From positions 6,989-58,108 of the forward strand of contig NZ_LMUJ01000063.1 in NCBI RefSeq assembly GCF_009765975.1: a stretch of 51,120 nucleotides of DNA, in the 5' to 3' direction. Source of the DNA: Acidisphaera sp. S103 (GTDB lineage: Bacteria > Pseudomonadota > Alphaproteobacteria > Acetobacterales > Acetobacteraceae). A program made the position numbers and the translations under genes. Shown here in pieces: positions 1 to 7,905 of this stretch (the stretch's first letter is position 1; each line of letters begins with the position of its first letter). The notes under the pieces were generated by a model that was given only the letters and a program-made list of their open reading frames with translations, had not been told where the DNA came from and searched no databases.

Positions 1-54
1 CGCCGCATCACGCCCGACCTGATGACAAAACCGCCCGCCGAAGGTAATGAATAG

Positions 55-90
55 CCTCCGGAGACATCGGATCTCCTGAATTGCCGGAGG
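55..90 (+). promoter_or_regulatory. Hairpin covering the ribosome binding site of the Hint-domain gene
   Basis: The arm cctccgg (55-61) is the exact complement of ccggagg (84-90). The second arm contains the GGAGG Shine-Dalgarno sequence of the ATG at 95. An alternative inner pairing, ggaga (60-64) with tctcc (72-76), would free the second arm. The two pairings are mutually exclusive, so a switch or thermometer-like control of translation is possible. This is inferred from complementarity only and was not folded. Confidence 0.35.
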
Positions 91-94
91 TCAA

Positions 95-2431
95 ATGTCG
101 ACAGTCACCACGCACCTCAACCACGGCATAACGTTCGGCACGTCCGGTTACGTCTCGCCGCTGACGATCACCTCAACCGGGGTCGTCAACAACAACGGCA
201 GCGGCAGGGCTATTTTCGGCGGCACTGAGACCGTCGTGAACGACGGCCAGATCATCGCGACCGGAAGCGCCCCCGGCGCCGGCTACGGGTATGCGGGCGT
301 CTATCTCTTCAGCGGTTATGTCAACAACCATGGCACGATCACGTCGTCGACCGGCAATGCCGTATTGCTCCAAACGACCGGCACCGTCGTCAACAGCGGC
401 TTCATTTACGGCGGACGCTGGGGCATCACCAGCCGCGGCCTGACCACCGTTACGAACACCGGCACGATCTCGGCAGCCTCGCAGGGGATCGTCCTGGAAG
501 CCGGCGGGATCGTCACCAACACCAACCTGATCACCGGAGCCCAGGGCGTCGGCATCAGCGGCGGCATCGGAACGGTCGACAACTCCGGCACCATCACCAG
601 CTACAACCCCGCCGTGGGCATCACGGGCGGTTCGGTCAGCAACGCCAGCACCGGCTTGATCTCGGTCGATGGCCTTTACGCGGCGGTAGCCGTCTCATCC
701 GCCGCCGGTTCGGTCACCAACGCCGGAACCATGTCCGGGTATATCGGCGTCCAATTCGGCAACTACAACAACACTCTGATCGACACCGGCACCATCATCG
801 GCAACGACGCCCCGAACGGCGGTGCGGTTCTGTTTGGGTCCGGCAATGACCTGCTGCGCTTCGACCCTTCGGCCAGCGTCACGATCCAAGGCTTGGTCGA
901 TGGCGGGGGCGGCACCAACACGCTGGACTTCGCGTCAGGCGCCGGCACGCTGACCGGCCGAGCGGCAGACTTCACCAACTTCACCCAAGGGTCCATCGCA
1001 TCGGGCGCGCAATGGACCTTCGACGGCAACGTCACGCTGGGCACCGGCATCGACCTGACGGCCCTGGGCGCCCTGACCGTCGCCGGCACCGTTGCAAACT
1101 ACGGCACGATCTCGTCCACCAACTACGGCATCCAGTTGGGCGGCGGCACCATCTTCGACTCCGGCGTGATCGCCGGCACCAAGCCGATTTCATTCGGAAC
1201 CGGCGACAATCTGCTGGTCGTGGAAGCATCAGGCACCGCCATCACCGGCACCATCGCCGGCTTCACCGGCCCTCACGACGCCATCGACCTCACATCGCTG
1301 AGCGACATCGACAACAACGCCACCACCAGCTTCGACACCCTGACCAACGTGCTGACGGTCACCGGCGACAACGGCTCTGTCCAGTTGCACCTCGGCAACC
1401 AGAACTACACCGGCGTCGTCTGGCAGGCGACCAACGACGGCAGCAACGGCACCGAGGTCACACCGCTATGCTTCCGCACCGGCACCGCCATCGCCACGCC
1501 TGATGGTGAACAACCCGTCGAACACCTCAAGCCGGGCGACCTCGTGCTAACCGCCGGCGGCCAGGCCCGCCCCGTCGTCTGGATCGGCACCGGCCGGGTC
1601 CTGGCAACACGCGGCCGCCGCACCGCGGCAACCCCGGTGATCGTCCGCAAGGACGCCCTGGCACCTAACGTGCCGAACCGGGACCTGCACGTGACCAGGG
1701 CGCACGCGCTTTATATCGACAAAGTTCTGATCCCGGTCGAATTCCTGGTCAACCACCGGACGATCGTCTGGGACGACCGCGCCCAGGAAGTCGAGCTGTA
1801 CCACGTGGAACTGGAAAGCCACGACGTGCTGATCGCCAACGGTGCCCCGGCCGAAACCTACCGCGACGACGGCAACCGCTGGCTGTTCCACAACGCCAAC
1901 AGCGGCTGGCACCTGCCGCCGCAGCCTCCATGCGCACCGGTGCTGACCGGCGGTCCGATCGTCGATGCGGCCTGGCGACGGCTGCTCGATCGCGCCGGCC
2001 CGCGTGACACGTTCTCGTTAACGAACGACCCCGATCTGCACCTGATCGTCAACGGCACGCGCGTGAACGCGCAAGGCAAGCGGAACGGCGCCTACATCTT
2101 CCGCCTCCCCTCCGCCCCGACAAGCGTAACCGTCGCCTCCCGGTCCGGCATCCCCTCCGAACTCGGCATCGCCCGCGATCCCCGGCCGCTCGGTGTCGCA
2201 CTGCGGCGCGTGGAAATATGCCAAAGCTGGAAATTCATGTTCCTCGACGCCGATGATGACCGGCTGACCGCCGGCTTCCACGATTACGAGCCATCCAACC
2301 GCCTGCGCTGGACCGATGGCCATGCACACCTGCCGATCGAGGCATTCGCCCAATTCGACTCAGGCGCTGAGGTCATCCTGTACCTGACGGGCGCAACCCA
2401 ATATCATCGTCCAGGACGCGCCGCGGCATAG
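95..2431 (+). CDS. Hint-domain protein with N-terminal beta-helix-like repeats
   Basis: The protein has 778 residues. Residues 1 to about 455 are a Gly/Thr/Asn-rich repetitive region with recurring units such as VNNHGTI, VTNTGTI and VDNSGTI, typical of parallel beta-helix passenger domains. A Hint (hedgehog/intein) domain of the Hint_2 type starts at Cys459 (CFRTGTAIATPDG) and continues through VEHLKPGDLVLTAGG and VTRAHALYI, the block holding the conserved His, to about residue 600. The last 170 residues are a C-terminal extension I do not recognise. Such proteins are probably exported and may self-process at the Hint cysteine, but there is no classical signal peptide. The start at 95 follows a good GGAGG. 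The function beyond autoprocessing is unknown. Confidence 0.8.
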   Translation: MSTVTTHLNHGITFGTSGYVSPLTITSTGVVNNNGSGRAIFGGTETVVNDGQIIATGSAPGAGYGYAGVYLFSGYVNNHGTITSSTGNAVLLQTTGTVVNSGFIYGGRWGITSRGLTTVTNTGTISAASQGIVLEAGGIVTNTNLITGAQGVGISGGIGTVDNSGTITSYNPAVGITGGSVSNASTGLISVDGLYAAVAVSSAAGSVTNAGTMSGYIGVQFGNYNNTLIDTGTIIGNDAPNGGAVLFGSGNDLLRFDPSASVTIQGLVDGGGGTNTLDFASGAGTLTGRAADFTNFTQGSIASGAQWTFDGNVTLGTGIDLTALGALTVAGTVANYGTISSTNYGIQLGGGTIFDSGVIAGTKPISFGTGDNLLVVEASGTAITGTIAGFTGPHDAIDLTSLSDIDNNATTSFDTLTNVLTVTGDNGSVQLHLGNQNYTGVVWQATNDGSNGTEVTPLCFRTGTAIATPDGEQPVEHLKPGDLVLTAGGQARPVVWIGTGRVLATRGRRTAATPVIVRKDALAPNVPNRDLHVTRAHALYIDKVLIPVEFLVNHRTIVWDDRAQEVELYHVELESHDVLIANGAPAETYRDDGNRWLFHNANSGWHLPPQPPCAPVLTGGPIVDAAWRRLLDRAGPRDTFSLTNDPDLHLIVNGTRVNAQGKRNGAYIFRLPSAPTSVTVASRSGIPSELGIARDPRPLGVALRRVEICQSWKFMFLDADDDRLTAGFHDYEPSNRLRWTDGHAHLPIEAFAQFDSGAEVILYLTGATQYHRPGRAAA

Positions 2432-2631
2432 CAACCGCGCCGCGCATTGGTTGTAAATACGCAGTCCAATAAAGCCGAGAAGGCAATCACACATCCGCGG
2501 CCAAGGCCTGCCTTATCTGAAGAAAGCCTAATGATCTTTCCATCGCATCATTCGGCGGGACCGTACATGTCTGGCTCCGGGCGATTGCGGTCGGCGGGAC
2601 AGACATAGCGTCCGTGGCAATGAGCCGGTCT

Positions 2632-3303
2632 TTACGCCCCATCTTCCACCAGCACCACATGCAGCCGCCGCGGCCCATGTGCCCCCAACTCCAATGCCTG
2701 CTCGATATCTGCCGACCGAGACGGCCCCGTCACCAGCATCACATTCCGCGGCATCCCGCCGATCTCCGCCCGCAGCCGGTCCCACGCCTCCTCATACGCC
2801 CCCACCACGGCCGACGCCCGCAGCACCACCACCGCCGTATCCGCCAGCAAATTCAGCGTCACCGGCCGCTCCGGAGCACTAGGAAACATCAGCGTCCCCG
2901 TCTCCGCGATCCCCGCGAATCCGTGCTGCACGCTGACCGCGTCCGTCCCCTGCGCCCGCCCTTCCCGAATATCCAGCAACGGTCGCGCCGACCACGGAAT
3001 CGCCTGCAACTCCGGGTGAGGCGCCATCACCAGCGACCCCGGCAAATTCAACGCCGCCAGGTAATCCGCCACCGCCCCCGGCACCGCGTCCAGATCCGCC
3101 ACCCGCACGACGGTGCCGAACTCCTTCTCCACATTCCGCACAAACAAATCCACCTGCTCAGCGTGCGGCAACCGAGACCGCGCCGGCACCAAATGCCGAG
3201 GATGCGCCGCCATCCGCCCCCACAGCATCGCCACCTGATCCGCCGGCAACGCCCCCCGCCGCAACCCCCGCCGAATGGCGTTCAACACCGCCTCCCGCCC
3301 CAT
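2632..3303 (-). CDS. lutC: LutC/YkgG-family lactate utilization protein
   Basis: The protein has 223 residues and matches the LUD domain of LutC/YkgG proteins, which act with the Fe-S protein LutB in oxidation of L-lactate to pyruvate. The characteristic stretch around SVQHGFAGIAETGTLMF and the ending LVTGPSRSADIEQAL.LGAHGPRRLHVVLV (with one residue between) are clear. The start at 3303 is chosen because its ATG shares one base with the lutB stop (TGATG), which implies translational coupling. A longer frame reaches 3390 but would run 87 bases into lutB. The 200 bases between this stop and the Hint gene hold nothing I recognise. No lutA lies nearby, so the partner Cys-rich subunit must be elsewhere or replaced. 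Confidence 0.9.
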   Translation of the reverse strand: MGREAVLNAIRRGLRRGALPADQVAMLWGRMAAHPRHLVPARSRLPHAEQVDLFVRNVEKEFGTVVRVADLDAVPGAVADYLAALNLPGSLVMAPHPELQAIPWSARPLLDIREGRAQGTDAVSVQHGFAGIAETGTLMFPSAPERPVTLNLLADTAVVVLRASAVVGAYEEAWDRLRAEIGGMPRNVMLVTGPSRSADIEQALELGAHGPRRLHVVLVEDGA

Positions 3304-4733
3304 CAGACCAACCCCGCCCGTTGAGCCTTCGCGTATCGGGCAAAGAACGTTTCGCCTTCCGGTGCCGGCATATCCCGCCCCTCGGTCCATCCACCCGCCA
3401 ACGGCAACCGCCCAAACCGTCCCTTCCGGCGCCCCAACAACCCCAACCCAAAAGCCGCCACCCGAGTCGCCAACCGATACAACCCCGGCCGCCGCGCAAA
3501 AAACCCCCAGAACGCCAACCCGCGACGCATCGCCCCCGGAGTCAGATGCCGCTCAAACTCCCGCTCGCGCCAATGCCGCATCAGCTTCGGCAGCGGAATC
3601 CGCACCGGGCAAACACTCTCGCACTTCCCACAGAACGTGGACGCATTCGGCAAATGCCCAGCCTTCTCCACCCCGATCAGACTAGGCGTCAGCACCGCCC
3701 CCATCGGCCCCGGATAAACCCACCCATACGCATGCCCGCCGACAGCCCCATAAACCGGACAATGATTCATGCACGCCGCGCAACGAATACACCGCAGCAT
3801 CTCCTGGAAATCCGTCCCGAACATCGCCGACCGCCCATTGTCGATCAGCACCACATGATATTCCTCCGGCCCATCCAAATCCCCCGGCCGCCGCACCCCA
3901 GTGGAAAATGTCGTATAAACCGAAAAGTCCTGTCCCGTAGCCGACCGAGCCAACACCCGCAGCAGCGAAGTCGCATCCTCCAGCGTAGGCACACACTTCT
4001 CAATACTAGCCAGCACGATATGCACCCGAGGCAACGTCTGCGTCAGGTCCCCATTCCCCTCATTCGTAACGATCACGCTGCTGCCCGTCTCGGCGATCAG
4101 GAAATTCGCCCCGGTAATCCCTACATCCGCCGCCAAAAACTTCGACCGCAGCTTCGTCCGAGCCTCCACCAGCACATCCCGCCGCTCAGCAAACGTCCGG
4201 TCCGCCGGCAAATCGGTATGAGCCTTCCGAAACGCCTCCTCCCAATCCTCCATATTCAAATGAAATGCCGGCGCAATAATGTGGCTCGGTAATTCATGCC
4301 GCAACTGAATGATATACTCGCCCAGATCGGTCTCAACCGGCGTAATCCCATGCCGCTCCAGATGGTCATTGATCGCGATCTCTTCGCCGATCATCGACTT
4401 CCCCTTGGTAACGGTCTTCGCTCCCACCCGCTGGCAAATCGCCAGCACCGCCGCCCTGGCCTCATCCGCATCCGAACACCAGTGCACCACCCCGCCGGCC
4501 GCCTGGACCTTCGCCTCATACGCCTCCAGATAAAAATCCAGATTCGCCAGCGCATGGTTCTTGATGTCGCGCGCGGTATCCCGCAGCGTCTCAAACTCCG
4601 GCAACGCCGCCACCGCCGCCGCCCGCCGAGCGATGAAACTCGGCCCGCTCCGAGCCAACGCCCGCTGCAAGCCAGCGTTCGCCAGCGCCTGATGCGCGTT
4701 TTCCTTGAAAGCCGGGGATGTCGAGATGTGCAT
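3303..4733 (-). CDS. lutB: LutB-family iron-sulfur oxidoreductase subunit
   Basis: This is a 476-residue LUD-plus-ferredoxin protein of the LutB/YkgF family, the electron-carrying subunit of the lactate oxidation complex. The LUD part spans about residues 60-300 (TKGKSMIGEEIAIND, GITGANFLIAETGSSV). Two Fe-S cysteine clusters follow: C315xxC318xxC321xxxC325 (CIRCAACMNHCPVYG) and C368xxC371xxxC375 (CGKCESVCPVRIPLPK). The start at 4733 (MHISTSP) has a G-rich site just upstream; an in-frame ATG at 4769 is a less likely alternative. It is transcribed divergently from the dehydrogenase gene at 4837, with about 100 bases of shared promoter region, and is coupled to lutC. Confidence 0.92.
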   Translation of the reverse strand: MHISTSPAFKENAHQALANAGLQRALARSGPSFIARRAAAVAALPEFETLRDTARDIKNHALANLDFYLEAYEAKVQAAGGVVHWCSDADEARAAVLAICQRVGAKTVTKGKSMIGEEIAINDHLERHGITPVETDLGEYIIQLRHELPSHIIAPAFHLNMEDWEEAFRKAHTDLPADRTFAERRDVLVEARTKLRSKFLAADVGITGANFLIAETGSSVIVTNEGNGDLTQTLPRVHIVLASIEKCVPTLEDATSLLRVLARSATGQDFSVYTTFSTGVRRPGDLDGPEEYHVVLIDNGRSAMFGTDFQEMLRCIRCAACMNHCPVYGAVGGHAYGWVYPGPMGAVLTPSLIGVEKAGHLPNASTFCGKCESVCPVRIPLPKLMRHWREREFERHLTPGAMRRGLAFWGFFARRPGLYRLATRVAAFGLGLLGRRKGRFGRLPLAGGWTEGRDMPAPEGETFFARYAKAQRAGLV

Positions 4734-4836
4734 GCCCCCAAGATACCGCCCGCCCCCACCAAACGCCATGGCCCTTGGCGCGCACGCCCCGCTCCGTTAT
4801 CCCTTCCCCAACGCAGCCCACCGAGGAAACAGGCCC

Positions 4837-5907
4837 ATGACGCGCACCCACAACATCGCGGTTCTCCCCGGCGACGGAATCGGCAAGGAAACCGTGCCCG
4901 AGTCGCTGAAAGTGCTGGACGCCGCCGCGCGCCGCTTCGGCTTCGACCTCAACCTGACCCACTACGACTGGTCCTGCGAGACCTACAAAGACACCGGCAT
5001 GATGATGCCGCCGGACGGTCTGGACCAGCTCGGGAAATCCGACTCCATCCTGCTGGGCGCCGTCGGCTGGCCCGGCGTGCCCGACCACATTTCCCTGTGG
5101 GGCCTGCTGATCCCCATCCGCCGCGGCTTCGACCAGTATGCCAACGTCCGCCCCTGCAAGCTGATGCCCGGCGTCCGCACCCCGCTGGCCGGCCGCACCG
5201 AGGCCGATATCGACTTCTTCGTCGTCCGCGAAAACACCGAAGGCGAATACTCATCCGTCGGCGGCCGCATGTTCGAGGGCACCGACCGCGAATTCGTCTC
5301 CCAGCAGACCGTTCTGTCGCGCGTCGGCACCGACCGCATCCTGAAATACGCGTTCGAGCTGGCCATGACCCGCCCGAAGAAGCACGTCACCTCGGCCACC
5401 AAGTCGAACGGCATCGCCATCACCATGCCGTACTGGGACGAACGCTTCGCCGCCATGGCCAAGAACTACCCCGAGATCCGCACCGACCAGTACCACATCG
5501 ACATCCTGTGCGCTCACTTCGTGCAGCACCCGGATTGGTTCGATGTCGTTGTCGGCTCCAACCTGTTCGGCGACATCCTGTCCGACCTGGGCCCCGCCGT
5601 CGCCGGGTCCATCGGTATCGCCGCCGGCGGCAACATCAACCCCGAACGCAAATTCCCCTCGATGTTCGAGCCCGTGCACGGCTCCGCTCCCGATATTGCG
5701 GGAAAATTCATCTGCAACCCGATCGGCCAGATCTGGTCCGCCGCACTGATGCTGGAGCACCTGGGCGAGGCGGAAGCCGCCAAGACCATCGTCGACGCCA
5801 TCGAAACCCTGCTGCGCGAAAGCGGCCCCAAAACCCGGGACATGGGCGGCCAGGCCGGCACCGCGGATGTGGGCACCGCGATCGCGGAACTGGTGGCGGC
5901 GCGGTAG
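4837..5907 (+). CDS. Tartrate/D-malate dehydrogenase (isocitrate/isopropylmalate dehydrogenase family)
   Basis: The protein has 356 residues, the normal length for TtuC/DmlA-type enzymes. These are NAD-dependent, metal-requiring beta-decarboxylating dehydrogenases acting on tartrate and D-malate. Family marks are GDGIG near residue 12, VVRENTEGEYSSVGG, SATKSNGI, the metal-binding VVGSNLFGDILSDLG, and EPVHGSAPDIAGK. The start at 4837 is preceded by CCGAGGAAAC; an upstream in-frame ATG at 4705 would run back into lutB on the other strand. The substrate cannot be settled from sequence, and 3-isopropylmalate dehydrogenase is less likely. A decayed fragment of a second copy lies at 7331-7532. Confidence 0.88.
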   Translation: MTRTHNIAVLPGDGIGKETVPESLKVLDAAARRFGFDLNLTHYDWSCETYKDTGMMMPPDGLDQLGKSDSILLGAVGWPGVPDHISLWGLLIPIRRGFDQYANVRPCKLMPGVRTPLAGRTEADIDFFVVRENTEGEYSSVGGRMFEGTDREFVSQQTVLSRVGTDRILKYAFELAMTRPKKHVTSATKSNGIAITMPYWDERFAAMAKNYPEIRTDQYHIDILCAHFVQHPDWFDVVVGSNLFGDILSDLGPAVAGSIGIAAGGNINPERKFPSMFEPVHGSAPDIAGKFICNPIGQIWSAALMLEHLGEAEAAKTIVDAIETLLRESGPKTRDMGGQAGTADVGTAIAELVAAR

Positions 5908-6379
5908 GCACAAACTCAGGGGCAACCCTGACGCGTCGCATCGGCGGGCGGACCGGCATTGTCGCTGAGCCTCCGGCATCGCCGCGCAACCGTCATGGCG
6001 GGCGTAGGCCCGCCATCCACGCCTTTGTTTTGCGAATAAAAAGCACGGATACGCCCTCCGTCGCCACACCGCTGTCCGCCGCAACAGCATCTGAACTGGC
6101 GGCTCTCAATGCCCGCGCAAGCCAATCGGTTCGGTCGGCCAACCCCGCGACAAAACCGCCAGGTCAAACGCGGCCTCGCCAAGCGTAGTCGGAATCGCCA
6201 AAAAACGGCACAAACATAAAATATCCGGCCAGAGCCGTCAGATTACCGTGCCGGCCGTTGAACAGCCTGCCGAAACGTTTGAGTGATATTCCGCCGCACC
6301 CAGAACCGCTCAGCCTCGACGCTGAGGAAGCCCCGCGGAAGTGATCAATCGCATCGGTGCCGGTTCCGAAAGGGAAAAG
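5908..6379. other. Intergenic region before the P460 gene
   Basis: These 472 bases follow the dehydrogenase. They hold one dispersed repeat (separate entry) at 5987-6060 and otherwise no credible gene. Open frames crossing it are high-GC shadows of neighbouring genes. The promoter of the P460-HiPIP pair probably lies in the last 150 bases, but I see no convincing -35/-10 pair. Confidence 0.4.
5987..6060 (+). repeat. Dispersed palindromic repeat, class 1, copy A
   Basis: It begins CAACCGTCATGGCGGG, then a short variable loop, CCGCCATCCACGCC and TTTGTTTT, and closes with a degenerate return arm near 6042-6060. Copy B at 27921-28005 has the same start and the same CCGCCATCCAxGCCTTTGTTTT core. 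The GGCGGG/CCCGCC arms can pair. It resembles REP-type intergenic repeats. Confidence 0.65.
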
Positions 6380-6943
6380 ATGAACATGCAGCGCATCCGC
6401 ATCCCCCCAACCGTCGCCGCCGTGGCGCTGGTGGCCGCGCTTGGCGGCGTCGCTCTCGCCGCACAGGACAGGTACACCTTGCAGGTGCCGGGCGGTCTCG
6501 CCTTCTCCGAGTTCAGGGGTTACGACCAATGGCAGACCATAGCCGTCAGCCAAAACGGGGCATTAATCGACACGATCGTCGGCAATCCCGCGATGATCGA
6601 AGCCTTCAAGGCGGGCATCCCCGGCAACGGCAAGCCTTTCCCCGACGGCGCCAAAATGGCGAAAATCCATTGGAAGGCGGTCAAGAACACCGCGGAGCCC
6701 GGTGATCCCACCGTGCCGGGTGCCCTGGATGACGTCGACTTCATGGCGAAGGACAGCAAGCGGTTCGCCGACAGTGGCGGCTGGGGATTTGGCGTGTTCG
6801 AGTATGATGCCGCGACCGACACGTTCAGGCCCGGCGACTTAACCGACAAGCCGCCGCAGGCGCACGATGCCAAGTGCGGATTCGCATGCCACACGATCGC
6901 AGCCGCAAAGGACTACGTTTTCACCGCCTACCCAAAACGCTGA
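6380..6943 (+). CDS. Cytochrome P460-family periplasmic protein
   Basis: The protein has 187 residues with an N-terminal signal peptide (about residues 1-28, ending VALAAQ), so it is periplasmic. The body matches cytochrome P460-family proteins, which bind a covalently attached c-type haem and in characterised members oxidise hydroxylamine or handle NO: GGLAFSEFRGYDQWQTIAV, KIHWKAVKN, GWGFGVFEYDA and the C-terminal CHTIAAAKDYVFTAYPKR. The haem motif here reads C166-G-F-A-C170-H171, that is CxxxCH rather than CxxCH. The start at 6380 follows AAAGGGAAAAG; a GTG at 6341 is an alternative. The HiPIP gene begins about 46 bases downstream, so the two probably form an operon. Confidence 0.82.
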   Translation: MNMQRIRIPPTVAAVALVAALGGVALAAQDRYTLQVPGGLAFSEFRGYDQWQTIAVSQNGALIDTIVGNPAMIEAFKAGIPGNGKPFPDGAKMAKIHWKAVKNTAEPGDPTVPGALDDVDFMAKDSKRFADSGGWGFGVFEYDAATDTFRPGDLTDKPPQAHDAKCGFACHTIAAAKDYVFTAYPKR

Positions 6944-6989
6944 GGGCGCCGCTGCCTTCGACGGGGACGGAACATCGAACATCGTCACG

Positions 6990-7283
6990 ATGGATGGGTC
7001 GAGCATGACGGAGCACGAAAACGATCGCCAGCGCATATCACGCCGCGCGGCACTCACGCGAACGGCGCTTGCACTCGGCGCCGCGACGGCCGCGACGGTA
7101 GCCCGCCAGGCGGCAGCGCAGCAGAAGGTCACGCAGACACTCGCAAACTACCAGGGTACGCCGAAAGGCAACGATCACTGCGAGGTCTGCCTCAACTTCC
7201 AACCACCGAACACCTGCAAATTCGTTCAGGGCGATATCAGTCCAAACGGTTGGTGCCAGTTGTTTACACCCAAATCGCAATGA
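6990..7283 (+). CDS. High-potential iron-sulfur protein (HiPIP) with Tat signal
   Basis: This is a 97-residue precursor. A twin-arginine signal (ISRRAALTRTALALGAA, about residues 16-32) precedes an A-x-A-type cleavage region. The mature part carries the HiPIP pattern with four cluster cysteines at 64, 67, 76 and 89 and the ending GDISPNGWCQLFTPK. HiPIPs hold one [4Fe-4S] cluster and carry electrons in the periplasm; Tat export is expected because the cluster is inserted before export. An in-frame ATG at 7005 is an equally possible start and neither has a strong ribosome site. Its place behind the P460 gene suggests that it is the electron acceptor or donor of that haem protein. Confidence 0.88.
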   Translation: MDGSSMTEHENDRQRISRRAALTRTALALGAATAATVARQAAAQQKVTQTLANYQGTPKGNDHCEVCLNFQPPNTCKFVQGDISPNGWCQLFTPKSQ

Positions 7284-7330
7284 TTCGCATTGCGTGGTAT
7301 AGCGTTTGTCGCTTCGATTGAGTAGAAGCC

Positions 7331-7532
7331 AGCTACCCCCCGATCCGCACCCGCCAGTACCACGTCAACATCCTGCGCGTGCAACTCGTGCCGTACCCGG
7401 ATTGGTTGGAGGTCGTCGTCGGCTCCAACCTGGTCGGCGCCATCCCGTCCGACTTGGACCCCGCCGTCACCGGCTCCATCGGCATCACCGCCAGCACCAA
7501 CATCAACCCGAACGCAAATTCCCCTCGATGTA
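7331..7532 (+). pseudogene. Decayed internal fragment of a tartrate-dehydrogenase-like gene
   Basis: About 200 bases align with 5465-5675 of the intact dehydrogenase. The translated part (PDWLEVVVGSNLVGAIPSD) mirrors PDWFDVVVGSNLFGDILSD, the metal-binding segment. Near 7507 a run of four C in the intact gene is three C here, which shifts the frame, and the fragment stops at a TAG just where the intact gene reads TTC. There is no start, no N-terminal half and no C-terminal third. It is a relic of a duplicated or replaced copy, not a working gene. Confidence 0.8.
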
Positions 7533-7553
7533 GCCTGCCGGCATACCTGTACT

Positions 7554-7595
7554 GTCAGGGCCGGGCGTGTCCCGGCCATCTGCGCTTCGTCGGCC
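7554..7595 (+). repeat. Half copy of palindromic repeat class 2
   Basis: The 27 bases 7554-7580 match one arm of the long palindrome at 51031-51107 except for one base (GTCAGGGCC versus GTCATGGCC). The next bases, TGCGCTTCGTCGGCC, resemble the loop region of that element in a different order. It directly follows the dehydrogenase relic. Between here and 7905 I see nothing further except the ribosome site of the SIR2 gene. Confidence 0.65.
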
Positions 7596-7905
7596 AGAGA
7601 AAAGAGAGCCAGATATGCCTGGCCACTACGGATAAGCCACCGCTGATCCAGCCCGACAGTTCTCTACCTATCATTACCGGCGGGTTTGGTCCAGCCAGCC
7701 ACGAGTTTCCGGCGTTTCGGTAAAGAAAAAGCCATACCGCAGTAGTGCCAACTTGGCAAAAATCTGACCCTCGGTCGGCCTCACACGCGAAATACGCGCA
7801 TTGCCCCGATTAGCGATTCCGTGGTCATCCAAATGGTTGCATGATAATGACGAAATGTGTAGGAATTGAAGACTGCAACCTTGGATCGTAACCACCAGAG
7901 GAATT

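Noticed and set aside
3321..6188. Long plus-strand open frames opposite lutB/lutC and overlapping the dehydrogenase
   Set aside because: They are His/Arg/Pro-rich antisense or alternate-frame shadows of strongly supported genes, with no family features.
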